Source: Acidobacteriota bacterium | GTDB taxonomy: Bacteria; Acidobacteriota; UBA6911; RPQK01 | Reading direction: 5' to 3' | Assembly: GCA_003819755.1 (NCBI GenBank) | Contig: RPQK01000269.1 | Location: 1-9,041 of the forward strand | DNA length: 9,041 nt | In this document: in pieces, positions 1 through 6,449 of the stretch | Layout: every line of letters begins with the position of its first letter | How positions within the stretch are numbered: position 1 is the stretch's first letter | Notes under the pieces: model-generated | Told to the model about the DNA's origin: nothing | The model's input: only the letters and a program-made list of their open reading frames with translations | Databases searched by the model: none | Translations under genes and position numbers: made by a program

Positions 1-386
1 AAGCGCCCCCCCGCGAAGCCACTCGGGTACTTCCCCTCGTCCTCGACCCAGACGCGCATGCCCCGCGCCTTGGCTTCCTTGACCGCGAGCGCCACCCGGT
101 TAAACCAACCGTCTGTCAGATAGCCGCCGGGCATGTTGTAGCCCGCCTCGATCATCACCTGGGTGAAGCCGTGCGCCTTGATGTTGTCGAGATCGCGCTT
201 GATGATGGCCTCGTCGACATCGCCGTCCCAGCCCCACCAGAGGATCACGCCGTATTCCGGCGGCGGCGACTTGAAGAGGCGGGCGGCTTCCGCAACGCTT
301 GGATTGCTCAACTTTTGCCAGGGTTCGGCAGCGAAGACGGCGGCGGGAAGGAGGGTCAACATCAACCAGACGAGCATTCTTCTCAT
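1..386 (-). CDS. Secreted glycoside-hydrolase-like protein (GH106-type N-terminus), 3' end missing
   Basis: The frame reads down from an ATG at 386-384 and is still open at the window edge, giving 128 full codons. Residues 1-20 look like a signal peptide: Arg-Arg-Met, a Leu/Val/Trp-rich core, then a VFAAEP cleavage region, so the protein is probably periplasmic or exported. The mature part has a YGVILWWGWDGDV stretch (45-57), an alternating D-L-D-N-I-K-A-H-G-F segment and a VWVEDEGKYPSGFAGG stretch (112-127). The Trp-rich strand followed by a later D-E-x-x-Y-P-S-G-x-A-G-G motif recalls the N-terminal barrel of GH106 (alpha-L-rhamnosidase-like) and related proteins, which cleave plant or microbial polysaccharide side chains. 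The catalytic region lies outside the window, so substrate is unknown. A GGGAG Shine-Dalgarno at 399-395, 8 nt before the ATG, supports this start. Family assignment is from memory of motifs and is moderate. Confidence 0.75.
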   Translation of the reverse strand, partial: MRRMLVWLMLTLLPAAVFAAEPWQKLSNPSVAEAARLFKSPPPEYGVILWWGWDGDVDEAIIKRDLDNIKAHGFTQVMIEAGYNMPGGYLTDGWFNRVALAVKEAKARGMRVWVEDEGKYPSGFAGGR

Positions 387-420
387 GCGGCACGCTCCCA
401 ACTTACCTGTCCCGGTGTCA

Positions 421-439
421 CACCAGCCTCAGGCCGGTG
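421..439 (-). promoter_or_regulatory. Short hairpin in the leader of the glycosidase-like gene
   Basis: Read on the minus strand, CACCGGCC and GGCTGGTG pair over 8 bp with one G-U and a TGA loop, about 35 nt upstream of the start codon. No T-tract follows, so it is not an intrinsic terminator. If transcribed it would sit in the 5' leader. No function can be assigned. Confidence 0.25.
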
Positions 440-666
440 ATTTCGAATCGTTCGTAGCTTAGCGAACAACGCCCTGGCCTAAGCAACTAGAAACTGGAGG
501 AAACTCGATTTTTCGCATCGCAGCACGATAAGGCCTGGCGACTTGCTCACGCCGGAGGCGGGAGAGGAGAGTAGCCGGGGGTGGAGCCGTTTGTGCAGGC
601 GCGCATTCTTGCTAAAGGGCCAGCCGTGCCCAACCAATACTGTGACGGGGTCCCGAAATGCGTCTA

Positions 667-689
667 AGGAGCAGGGCAGGGCTGCTCCT
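667..689. repeat. Perfect 8-bp inverted repeat
   Basis: AGGAGCAG (667-674) and CTGCTCCT (682-689) are exact reverse complements separated by 7 nt. There is no T-tract on either side. It could be an operator-like dyad or a chance hairpin between the divergent genes, and nothing in the sequence decides which. Confidence 0.3.
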
Positions 690-856
690 CACACGAACGC
701 GTGGCGATTTGGGCAACAAGTCCTCCCGCTCTCACTTCCCGACTGGCATCAGTTTCGTTCGCCTTGCGAAAAACTCATGACCCTGCGACTTGGCTGTCTC
801 ATGCGTCGCGGACCTGCATCACAGCTGACAAATTTGAGACAAACAGCCAAGCTTAG

Positions 857-886
857 TTGGACACGCCGCTCTCAATCGGGTATGCT
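857..886 (+). promoter_or_regulatory. Candidate promoter of the radical SAM gene
   Basis: TTGGAC (857-862) and TATGCT (881-886) are spaced by 18 nt, matching the sigma70 consensus at 3/6 and 4/6 positions. Transcription would begin near 893, just before the Shine-Dalgarno, giving a leader of only about 17 nt. The match is weak and is called mainly because of its position. Confidence 0.3.
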
Positions 887-894
887 CCGCGATC

Positions 895-901
895 AGAAGG
901 A
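895..901 (+). promoter_or_regulatory. Shine-Dalgarno that fixes a TTG start
   Basis: AGAAGGA lies 8 nt before TTG 910-912. The first in-frame ATG lies far inside the conserved N-terminal domain, so this site decides for the TTG as the start codon. Confidence 0.7.
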
Positions 902-909
902 AAAAGTAA

Positions 910-2508
910 TTGCATATTCTGCTACATGTTCCTGACAATCAGATAACAAAGAATTTCCTCCCACAATTGTGGCCGTTTCTTCTCAAGAACCTCACCCCAA
1001 GCGAACACCAGGTGACGATCATCGACGGCAATGTTGTCCACTGGGATGAAAGCGAAATTGTGGAATTTGTGCGCACCCAGGGGGTGGACCTGGTCGGCAT
1101 GGGATTCATGACTCGCATGGCCCAAAAGGCTTATCGATTGGGCCGGGCGATTCGGACCGAAACCGATGTTCCAGTCGTTTTCGGCGGGCCTCACGTGACA
1201 GCCGTGCCGGAAGAGGCGCTCGGTCGTACGGGCGAGCAGCAAAGCGCAGATTCCGTGGTATTAGGCGAAGCGGACCTCCTGTGGCCGCTCGTCGTGGAGG
1301 ACGTCGCCCGAGGACGACTGCAGCCCACCTACCGCGCCGGAGAAGGGGGCGCACCTTCAAGCAAACCGAGCCTGGCCGATTACCCAATGATCCGCTGGGA
1401 CGAGGCGGACCTGACACGTTTCAATCTGATGCGTTGCGTGCCGAACGGAGTTCGACGTCTTCTGAAAGCCATGTCCGTGCCTTTTGAGCGGGCTTACCTC
1501 TTCCCGGTTGAGTCGGGGCGCGGCTGCCCGTACGGCTGCGATTTCTGCACCGTGACCGGCTTTTTCGGTGACCACCTTCGCTTTCGCTCCAACGAGAGTG
1601 TGATCACCGAGCTGCTGCAAATTAAGGCAATTGCGAAGCGAGACAAAGCACTGGCGATGGTCTTCTTCATCGACGACAACCTGGCGATCAATCGTCGGCG
1701 TATTAAGTCCCTCCTGCGCGAAATGATTCAACGCGACGCCTGCCTGCCCTGGGTGGGTCAGATCAGTATCAATCTCCTCCAGGATGAAGAGCTTGTTCAG
1801 CTGATCGCGGCCACCGGCGGACGATGGATCTTTGTCGGGCTCGAATCGCTGGAGCCGGAGAGTCTCAAAGCCGCAGGAAAGCGTTTCAACAGGCCCGAGG
1901 AGTACCGGAAGACGCTGAATCTGCTGGCTAAGAATAACATCTACGCGATCACATCGTTCATTGTGGGGATGGAGGGCGACCGTCCGGGCGTTTCTAACCG
2001 GATTGCGGAGGAAGTAGTAAACTGGCCTCCGGGGCTTCCCGTCTTCGGGCTGCTCACGCCTTTCCCCGCGACCCCTTTGTACGCGCGCCTGGAGAGCGAG
2101 AACCGACTGACGAGGCCGAGACACTGGCTCGATTTCCATCCTTTCGAGATCACCTTCTCGCCGCAACATCTCTCCGCGGAACAGGCACACAACGAGGTGC
2201 GCAATTCCTGGCAAAAGGCATACCGGCCAGCCTCCTTTTGGCGAACTCAGAAATGGATGCTGGAGAACCGAAAACCTTTCGCTCAACAGTTGACCCTGTT
2301 TATCTCCCGTCTGCTGTTTCGGGGGATCTACTTTCCGCAGATGACTCGCGCGAGTTGGTTCCGACTCCTGGCTCGAAACATCGTCACTATTGCCAGCCTG
2401 GTTGTGAGTGGCCTCGATATCCGGGGAGATCGGCCCCAGCCGCAAACCGTACCCCGTCCGTCTGTTCACCTGCCTGGGGACACGCCCGGCTGGTCAGCGG
2501 AGAGCTGA
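910..2508 (+). CDS. Cobalamin-domain-type (class B-like) radical SAM protein
   Basis: The 532-residue product has the two-domain layout of B12-binding-domain radical SAM proteins. Residues 1-140 form a Rossmann-like segment with VTIIDGN (35-41), a VDLVGMGFMTRM strand (59-70), VPVVFGGPH (87-95) and a V-V-L-G-E-A-D end (116-122). The radical SAM core follows, with Cys206, Cys210 and Cys213 in RGCPYGCDFCTVTG as the 4Fe-4S/SAM ligands. Later core segments are FFIDDNLAINRRR (252-264), a GGRWIFVGLESL strand (303-313) and SFIVGMEGD (349-357). Residues 420-500 form a basic and aromatic C-terminal extension. No D-x-H-x-x-G cobalamin motif is visible, which is common in this group. Relatives methylate or rearrange lipids, tetrapyrroles or natural products, and the substrate here cannot be read. 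It starts at TTG, supported by AGAAGGA at 895-901. The next gene begins 182 bp downstream and no biosynthetic neighbours are seen. Confidence 0.85.
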   Translation: MHILLHVPDNQITKNFLPQLWPFLLKNLTPSEHQVTIIDGNVVHWDESEIVEFVRTQGVDLVGMGFMTRMAQKAYRLGRAIRTETDVPVVFGGPHVTAVPEEALGRTGEQQSADSVVLGEADLLWPLVVEDVARGRLQPTYRAGEGGAPSSKPSLADYPMIRWDEADLTRFNLMRCVPNGVRRLLKAMSVPFERAYLFPVESGRGCPYGCDFCTVTGFFGDHLRFRSNESVITELLQIKAIAKRDKALAMVFFIDDNLAINRRRIKSLLREMIQRDACLPWVGQISINLLQDEELVQLIAATGGRWIFVGLESLEPESLKAAGKRFNRPEEYRKTLNLLAKNNIYAITSFIVGMEGDRPGVSNRIAEEVVNWPPGLPVFGLLTPFPATPLYARLESENRLTRPRHWLDFHPFEITFSPQHLSAEQAHNEVRNSWQKAYRPASFWRTQKWMLENRKPFAQQLTLFISRLLFRGIYFPQMTRASWFRLLARNIVTIASLVVSGLDIRGDRPQPQTVPRPSVHLPGDTPGWSAES

Positions 2509-2509
2509 A

Positions 2510-2528
2510 GCGCGGTCTTGTCCCGCGC
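2510..2528 (+). terminator. GC-rich hairpin after the radical SAM gene
   Basis: GCGCGG (2510-2515) pairs perfectly with CCGCGC (2523-2528) across a 7-nt loop, starting just after the stop codon. No T-run follows, so it is at best a weak or factor-dependent terminator or a 3'-end stabilising structure. Confidence 0.3.
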
Positions 2529-2549
2529 CCATAGTCTCTCGTCTTGACA

Positions 2550-2558
2550 TGCTATACT
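2550..2558 (+). promoter_or_regulatory. Candidate extended -10 element upstream of the small OB-like gene
   Basis: TGC followed by TATACT (2553-2558) matches an extended -10 (TGn plus 5/6 of TATAAT). No good -35 lies 16-18 nt upstream. The nearby TTGACA (2544-2549) is only 3 nt away and cannot act as its -35. If used, it would give the gene at 2691 its own transcript with a leader of about 125 nt. Confidence 0.35.
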
Positions 2559-2690
2559 CGGAGGAGTTTGACTGACGCGCCCACCTCCTAAGATCCGTCT
2601 CCAGTTGGGCATCGACCGCCGTCAAATGGACCGGAACTACCTGTTAGCGGCCAGGAGCCGGGAGCCAGTGCCGCCTTTCAAGGAGGATGG

Positions 2691-3209
2691 ATGACAGGAA
2701 GGATCGAACAACTAGCCACAGCAGATAGCCCCGGCGTCATCACAACCAAAACAGGGCGGAATACATTCCGGTACTCTTACCAGTTTGCATCTGGCGGCAT
2801 AGAATTGCAGGTGGGCCGGCTGGTCGCTTTTGAGCTCGAAAAGGGTAACATCGAAACGGCGATAAACGTCTGTGCGATAGAGGCCGGAGAGTCCCCGACG
2901 GTTCCTGGCCGAATTCCGGAGATCCGATATGAGGGTTTCGAGCAGAAGAACGACGTCCGATCGTTCAGGTTTCGCGCGTGGCGCACCGGCGAGGAGAACC
3001 AGGACATCGTGGTAACTGCCGAGATGGCTTTATTTCGCAAGTACGGGATTACCATTCAGGAAGGTCCCGGACTTTGTTTGCGCCTCGTCGAGGCCGAGTT
3101 GCAGCAATCCAACCCAATCCCAACGGGCCTTTGGGAGCGGAAGCTGACAGCCGACGAGATGATCGCACACATCGGCCGCCAGCGGATCCCTGCGAAAAGA
3201 AGAAGCTGA
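2691..3209 (+). CDS. Uncharacterised 172-residue protein with a degenerate cold-shock/OB-like N-terminus
   Basis: I do not recognise this protein as a named family. Residues 3-64 follow the spacing of a cold-shock domain: G-R-I-E-Q-L at the first strand, S-P-G-V-I-T-T in place of the K-G-F-G-F-I motif, T-F-R-Y-S-Y near the V-F-V-H-F position, then L-Q-V-G-R-L-V-A-F-E-L and A-I-N-V-C-A-I. The aromatic residues of the first RNA-binding motif are absent, so nucleic-acid binding is doubtful. Residues 78-135 form a second alpha/beta segment with SFRFRAWRTG and LFRKYGITIQEGPGLCL, followed by a helical, basic tail ending AKRRS. It has no signal peptide or membrane segment. AAGGAGG (2680-2686) lies only 4 nt before the ATG, which is short but strong. 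It may share transcription with the radical SAM gene 182 bp upstream or use its own promoter. The coding call is firm, the fold is an inference. Confidence 0.65.
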   Translation: MTGRIEQLATADSPGVITTKTGRNTFRYSYQFASGGIELQVGRLVAFELEKGNIETAINVCAIEAGESPTVPGRIPEIRYEGFEQKNDVRSFRFRAWRTGEENQDIVVTAEMALFRKYGITIQEGPGLCLRLVEAELQQSNPIPTGLWERKLTADEMIAHIGRQRIPAKRRS

Positions 3210-3219
3210 TCCCGTTCAC

Positions 3220-3264
3220 GTTCACCGTTATTCCGTTCACCGTTATTCGGTTGACGGTTCATGG
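3220..3264. repeat. Three tandem 15-bp units
   Basis: Two units, GTTCACCGTTATTCC (3220-3234) and GTTCACCGTTATTCG (3235-3249), differ at one base. A third, diverged unit, GTTGACGGTTCATGG, follows at 3250-3264, and a partial CCGTTCAC lies just before. The array lies directly after a stop codon, in the gap between two convergent genes. No strong terminator is visible there, so the array may be a neutral microsatellite-like expansion or mark the 3' boundary. Confidence 0.65.
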
Positions 3265-3320
3265 CTTAATCGGGACCGCCAACTGTGAACCGGGCTCGTT
3301 TGCTGCACTCCGGAACTTCC

Positions 3321-4571
3321 TCAAACGGCTTCAGCGCGACAGGCTCTCGCCCCACGACCGGTCGAGCTCACCCGGCTCGCCTTTCTTCCAGGTCCTCGCG
3401 GTGTGCGCCTCCCGGCATTGACCGGTCGGCCGTTCGAAACCGGTTTCGGCGTTTCGTAATCAAACCCTCTCACAGTCGCCCGTTCCAGCCGTGCTCCCAG
3501 AACGCGTTCGATTGCTTTAACCGAAGGCCCGTCCTCGGGGGTGACGAGTGTGAAGGCATCACCAGTTCGCGTGGCTCGGCCAGTGCGTCCGATGCGGTGG
3601 ATATAGGCGTCGACCGTGTCCGGCATGTCGTAATTGATGACATGAGAAATGCCTTCGACGTCCAACCCACGGGCGGCGATATCCGTCGCCACCATGATCC
3701 GGTACTCCCCGCTCCGGAAGCCGCGGAGTGCGGCCTCGCGCTGGCCTTGGGTGCGATCCCCGTGCAGGCTGGTCACGTTATAGCCCGCTTGTCCTACCTG
3801 TCGCGCGACCCTGTGTGCGCGGTGTTTGGTACGTGTAAAAACCAAAACTGAACCTGGATCGGTCGTCTCCAGAAGGTCGAGGAGGAGCGCCGTCTTAAGG
3901 TGCGGCGCCACCGGAAAGATGGCATGAGCCACGGTCTGTGCCGGCCGGCTGATTCCTACGGCTATTCGCTGGGGTTGTCGCATCGTCTCCGCGGCCAGCC
4001 TCTCGATCTCTTCGGGGAATGTCGCCGCGAACAGCAACGTCTGACGGCTTGCGGGCAGATAGCGGAGAATTTTCGATACGGACGGTAGAAAGCCCATATC
4101 GAGCATCCGGTCAGCCTCGTCAAGCACCAGGATTTCCGTTCCGGAGAGATCGACCCGGCGCTCGCCGAGATGATCGAGAAGTCGACCCGGGCAGGCGACC
4201 AGAATCTCGACCCCTTGGCGGAAGGCTTTGAGCTGGGGACTGGCGTTCACACCACCGAAAACCGTGGCGCTGCGCAATGGGGTTCCGAAGCTGAAAGCCT
4301 TGATCACCTCGTCGATTTGTATCGCCAACTCGCGGGTCGGGGTGATGACGAGCGCTCGGACCCGACCTCGCGGTCCTTGCAGAAGTCTATTCAAAATAGG
4401 CAGGACGAACGCGGCCGTCTTGCCTGTTCCAGTCTGGGCCGTCCCGATCAGGTCGCCTCCAGCCAGGGCCGGCGGAATGGTCGCGGATTGAATGGGAGTA
4501 GGCGCGCGGTAGCCAGCCTCACGGATCGCGGGCAGCAGGCGTGAATCGAGGTTAAAGTCACTGAAAGTCAC
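3321..4571 (-). CDS. RhlE-type DEAD-box ATP-dependent RNA helicase
   Basis: The 416-residue product has the full DEAD-box core: Q motif GYRAPTPIQ (20-28), motif I AQTGTGKT (45-52), Ia PTRELA (78-83), GG at 106-107, CPGR (127-130), motif II DEAD (151-154), motif III position AAT (182-184), IV VFTRTKH (244-250), V ARGLD (300-304) and VI HRIGRTGR (325-332). These proteins use ATP to open short RNA duplexes in ribosome assembly, mRNA decay or cold adaptation. Length and motif order fit RhlE, with a short Arg/Gly-rich tail (about 378-416) likely adding RNA affinity. Motif III is AAT instead of the usual SAT, and the usual TPGR is CPGR. The start is GTG (4571-4569), with AAGGA at 4582-4578 upstream. 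A CTGACA/GATACA pair upstream is only 14 nt apart, so no promoter is called. It converges with the small OB-like gene and looks monocistronic. Confidence 0.93.
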   Translation of the reverse strand: MTFSDFNLDSRLLPAIREAGYRAPTPIQSATIPPALAGGDLIGTAQTGTGKTAAFVLPILNRLLQGPRGRVRALVITPTRELAIQIDEVIKAFSFGTPLRSATVFGGVNASPQLKAFRQGVEILVACPGRLLDHLGERRVDLSGTEILVLDEADRMLDMGFLPSVSKILRYLPASRQTLLFAATFPEEIERLAAETMRQPQRIAVGISRPAQTVAHAIFPVAPHLKTALLLDLLETTDPGSVLVFTRTKHRAHRVARQVGQAGYNVTSLHGDRTQGQREAALRGFRSGEYRIMVATDIAARGLDVEGISHVINYDMPDTVDAYIHRIGRTGRATRTGDAFTLVTPEDGPSVKAIERVLGARLERATVRGFDYETPKPVSNGRPVNAGRRTPRGPGRKASRVSSTGRGARACRAEAV

Positions 4572-4727
4572 AAGAATTCCTTAGGTTGTATCAGAAGTCC
4601 GGCGGATGTCAGGAGAGCTCAGAAAGCTCGAACGGTGACAGAAGCACTGACCGCTGAGATGTGAAGGGCCTATCGTACGCGTGAAGCACGAGCGCTGTCA
4701 AACAACTCTGGGGAATCGGAGAGGCCG

Positions 4728-4766
4728 AAAAACAAATAAAAGCCCCCCGGCAACTGATTGCCGAGG
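4728..4766 (-). terminator. Intrinsic (Rho-independent) terminator, leftward
   Basis: On the minus strand CCTCGGCAA (4766-4758) and TTGCCGGGG (4753-4745) form a 9-bp stem, with one G-U pair and a TCAG loop. A GC then leads into a T-rich run at 4741-4728. This is a textbook terminator shape and the best in the window. No protein gene ends here on that strand, so it must serve an unannotated leftward RNA or act as a shield for the helicase promoter. Confidence 0.75.
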
Positions 4767-4806
4767 CCCGCGAGCGTGGGTATTTCTTACCAGCGCTTGG
4801 CAAGCA

Positions 4807-4842
4807 AAGGACCTCAAAGACCTCAACGACCTCAAAGACTAG
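4807..4842. repeat. Left array of the 9-bp repeat (4 units)
   Basis: The four units are AAGGACCTC, AAAGACCTC, AACGACCTC and AAAGACTAG, the last diverged. They are the reverse complement of the units in the array at 4853-4915. Positions 4807-4839 pair with 4867-4899 at 31 of 33 bases. Confidence 0.8.
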
Positions 4843-4852
4843 AGAGCTGTTC

Positions 4853-4915
4853 TTGAGGCCCTGGAGGTCTTTGAGGTCTTTGAGGTCCTTGAGGTCCTTG
4901 AGGTCCTTGAGATCC
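4853..4915. repeat. Right array of the 9-bp repeat (7 units)
   Basis: Seven head-to-tail units: TTGAGGCCC, TGGAGGTCT, TTGAGGTCT, three copies of TTGAGGTCC, then TTGAGATCC. Because the unit is 9 bp, each frame reads as a three-residue peptide repeat (for example Leu-Lys-Asp leftward). I regard that as a by-product, since these frames run through the terminator and the propeller gene's promoter. Confidence 0.85.
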
Positions 4916-4929
4916 GCGCCTCTCCCTTC

Positions 4930-4959
4930 TTGACCCCCCTCGATCGCTTGCAGTATCCT
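4930..4959 (+). promoter_or_regulatory. Candidate promoter of the PQQ-like propeller gene
   Basis: TTGACC (4930-4935, 5/6 to consensus) and TATCCT (4954-4959, 4/6) are separated by 18 nt. Transcription would start near 4966 and leave a leader of about 110 nt. It lies just right of the 9-bp repeat array. Confidence 0.45.
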
Positions 4960-5074
4960 CCCCCGGAAAAATAGAATCCCATCTGGCATTCGGGGGACTA
5001 CGGTGGCGGAATTGGGTTCTGGACGAGCTTCCCCTGAATTTGGAAGTTCTTCCCCCGGGAAGAGGAGTCTTTTC

Positions 5075-6433
5075 ATGAAATCTGCCGGCGTTGTCCGTCC
5101 CTCGATCGTTGCCCTTGCTTTGCTTCTGCTGCTCTGTGCAGTCGCAACGAGCCTCGCCTCCGACGCGGCCTTGTGGCCCTACTGGAGGGGCCCTGCCGCA
5201 GACGGAATGGCCGTCGGAGACGCTCCGTTGAAATGGAACGACACGGAAAACGTCCGGTGGAAGACCCCGATTCCCGGCAAAGGGAACTCCAGCCCCGTGA
5301 TCTGGGGCGAGAAGATATTCCTGACCACCGCCATCCCAACGGCGGCGCCTCCCAAGTCCGCCGCAGCCGCTTCCGCGGCGCCCGCCCAGCAACAACGTCG
5401 CCGGCCCGGCGGCGGCGCCGGCCCGCAGCCCGAACACAAGTTCGACGTCCTCTGCCTCGACCGGAAAACCGGAAAAGTGCTCTGGCAGAAGACTGCCAAG
5501 GTGGCAACGCCTCACGAGGGATATCACAGCACCTACGGCAGCTTCGCCTCCAACTCGCCGGTCACAGACGGGAAACGAGTCTACGCCTTCTTCGGCTCGC
5601 GTGGCGTCTACGCCTACGACATGGGAGGCAACCTGTTATGGGAAAAAGATTTCGGCGTTCAAATGCGCATAAAAATGGCTTTCGGGGAGGGAGTCGCGCC
5701 GGTTCTCCACGGGGACCGGCTCATCCTGAATTTCGATCACGAGGGATCCTCCTTCCTGGTGATGCTCGACGCAGCCTCCGGGAAGGAAATATGGAAAGTG
5801 GATCGCGACGAGATCACCAGCTGGGCCCCGCCGTTAGTTTGCGAGCACGAGGGGAAAAAGCAGATTGTCACAGCCGCCACGAAAAAGGTCCGGTCCTACG
5901 ACTTCGCAAACGGCGCCCTGCTCTGGGAATGCAGCGGACTCGGATCCAATGTCATTCCCCAGCCCGTTATCCAGGACGACCTCCTTTTGGTCATGAGCGG
6001 TCATCGTGATCCCAACCTGATGGCGATCCGCCTGGGGCGCGAAGGAGACCTCACGGGCACCGACGCCATCGTCTGGACCCAGACCCGCGGGAACTCCTAT
6101 ACCCCCTCGCCGGTCCTCCACGATAACAAGCTCTACGTCCTGACCGATAACGGCTTCGTCAGCTGTTACAATGCGCGTACCGGCGAGCCTTACTATCAGC
6201 AAACACGGCTGCCTAAGGCTTACAACTTCAAGTCCTCCCCCGTGGGGGCGAACGGGAAGCTTTACCTGGCCAGCGAGAACGACGACATCATCGTGCTCGG
6301 TATGGGCGAGAAGTTCGAGGTCCTGGCGACTAACACCATGCCCGATTCGGTATTTATCGCTACGCCGGCCATCTCGGGAGGGGAGCTTTTTCTGCGGAGC
6401 CAGAGCCACCTCTACTGCATCTCGGAGAAGTGA
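5075..6433 (+). CDS. Secreted PQQ-like beta-propeller repeat protein
   Basis: From ATG 5075 the product is 452 residues. An in-frame start at 5003 is rejected because GAGGAG (5062-5067) lies 7 nt before 5075 and the signal peptide begins there. Residues 1-29 are a signal peptide (basic start, Leu-rich core, SLAS end) without a lipobox, so it is probably periplasmic. The mature protein opens with W-P-Y-W-R-G-P (34-40), typical of this group. Blade-like repeats follow: VLCLDRKTGKVLWQKT (125-140), YAYDMGGNLLWEKDF (179-193), VMLDAASGKEIWKVD (229-243), YDFANGALLWECS (275-287) and VSCYNARTGEPYYQ (362-375). This is the PQQ/BamB-like propeller fold, used for protein contacts or redox cofactors. No PQQ ligand set can be proven, so an enzymatic role is unsupported. 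Residues 88-120 are an Ala/Pro/Gln/Arg/Gly insertion before the first clear blade repeat. A related broken gene starts 16 bp downstream, suggesting a former two-gene operon. Confidence 0.88.
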   Translation: MKSAGVVRPSIVALALLLLLCAVATSLASDAALWPYWRGPAADGMAVGDAPLKWNDTENVRWKTPIPGKGNSSPVIWGEKIFLTTAIPTAAPPKSAAAASAAPAQQQRRRPGGGAGPQPEHKFDVLCLDRKTGKVLWQKTAKVATPHEGYHSTYGSFASNSPVTDGKRVYAFFGSRGVYAYDMGGNLLWEKDFGVQMRIKMAFGEGVAPVLHGDRLILNFDHEGSSFLVMLDAASGKEIWKVDRDEITSWAPPLVCEHEGKKQIVTAATKKVRSYDFANGALLWECSGLGSNVIPQPVIQDDLLLVMSGHRDPNLMAIRLGREGDLTGTDAIVWTQTRGNSYTPSPVLHDNKLYVLTDNGFVSCYNARTGEPYYQQTRLPKAYNFKSSPVGANGKLYLASENDDIIVLGMGEKFEVLATNTMPDSVFIATPAISGGELFLRSQSHLYCISEK

Positions 6434-6449
6434 TTTTGAGGTACGTCCC

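Larger units (their letters stand above)
387..909. other. Non-coding divergent intergenic region
   Basis: This 523-bp gap separates two divergently transcribed genes and should hold the promoters of both. I see no reading frame with protein-like composition or a recognisable domain. It contains an imperfect 19-nt hairpin at 421-439 in the leader of the leftward gene, an exact 8-bp inverted repeat at 667-689, and a candidate sigma70-type promoter at 857-886 for the rightward gene. Apart from these I see nothing in it. At 523 bp it is long for a simple divergent promoter. Confidence 0.6.
4728..4915 (-). ncRNA. Candidate structured RNA: long 9-bp-repeat hairpin plus terminator
   Basis: Read leftward, this stretch has a long hairpin built from the repeat arrays at 4915-4853 and 4842-4807, about 40 nt of other sequence, and then the intrinsic terminator. 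The hairpin pairs 31 of 33 positions around a 27-nt loop. A free-standing terminator with a strong hairpin upstream is the usual look of a small RNA gene. I could not find a convincing promoter on this strand near 4920-4990, so the 5' end is unknown. It could equally be a repeat element carrying its own terminator. Confidence 0.35.
4572..5074. other. Non-coding divergent region rich in repeats
   Basis: This 503-bp gap lies between the leftward helicase and the rightward propeller gene. From left to right it holds the helicase Shine-Dalgarno, about 130 bp without recognisable features, a minus-strand intrinsic terminator (4728-4766), a 9-bp repeat array and its inverted partner (4807-4915), a candidate promoter for the propeller gene (4930-4959), and a leader with a possible C-rich/G-rich hairpin (4960-4965 with 4991-4996). 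A terminator pointing left, upstream of a leftward gene, means some leftward transcript ends here before reaching the helicase. Confidence 0.6.

Noticed and set aside
543..935. Plus-strand frame of 130 codons in the divergent gap
   Set aside because: It has no Shine-Dalgarno, protein-like composition or domain, and it overlaps the promoter and start of the radical SAM gene in another frame.
1357..2469. Long open frame of about 370 codons on the minus strand opposite the radical SAM gene
   Set aside because: Its translation has no recognisable domain and it lies entirely within a well-supported plus-strand gene. It is an antisense shadow of high-GC coding sequence.
2544..2558. TTGACA and TATACT next to each other as a full promoter
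   Set aside because: The two hexamers are only 3 nt apart, too close to act together. Only the extended -10 is kept as a candidate.
4853..4915. Repeat array as a CRISPR
   Set aside because: Units are 9 bp and contiguous with no spacers, and no cas gene is present.
4609..5076. Leftward frame with a Leu-Lys-Asp repeat peptide
   Set aside because: The peptide repeat follows simply from the 9-bp DNA repeat. The frame covers the propeller gene's promoter and Shine-Dalgarno and reads through a strong terminator.
5173..6009. Second long plus-strand frame inside the propeller gene
   Set aside because: It is Arg-rich, lacks a start signal and overlaps a gene with a clear signal peptide and blade motifs.
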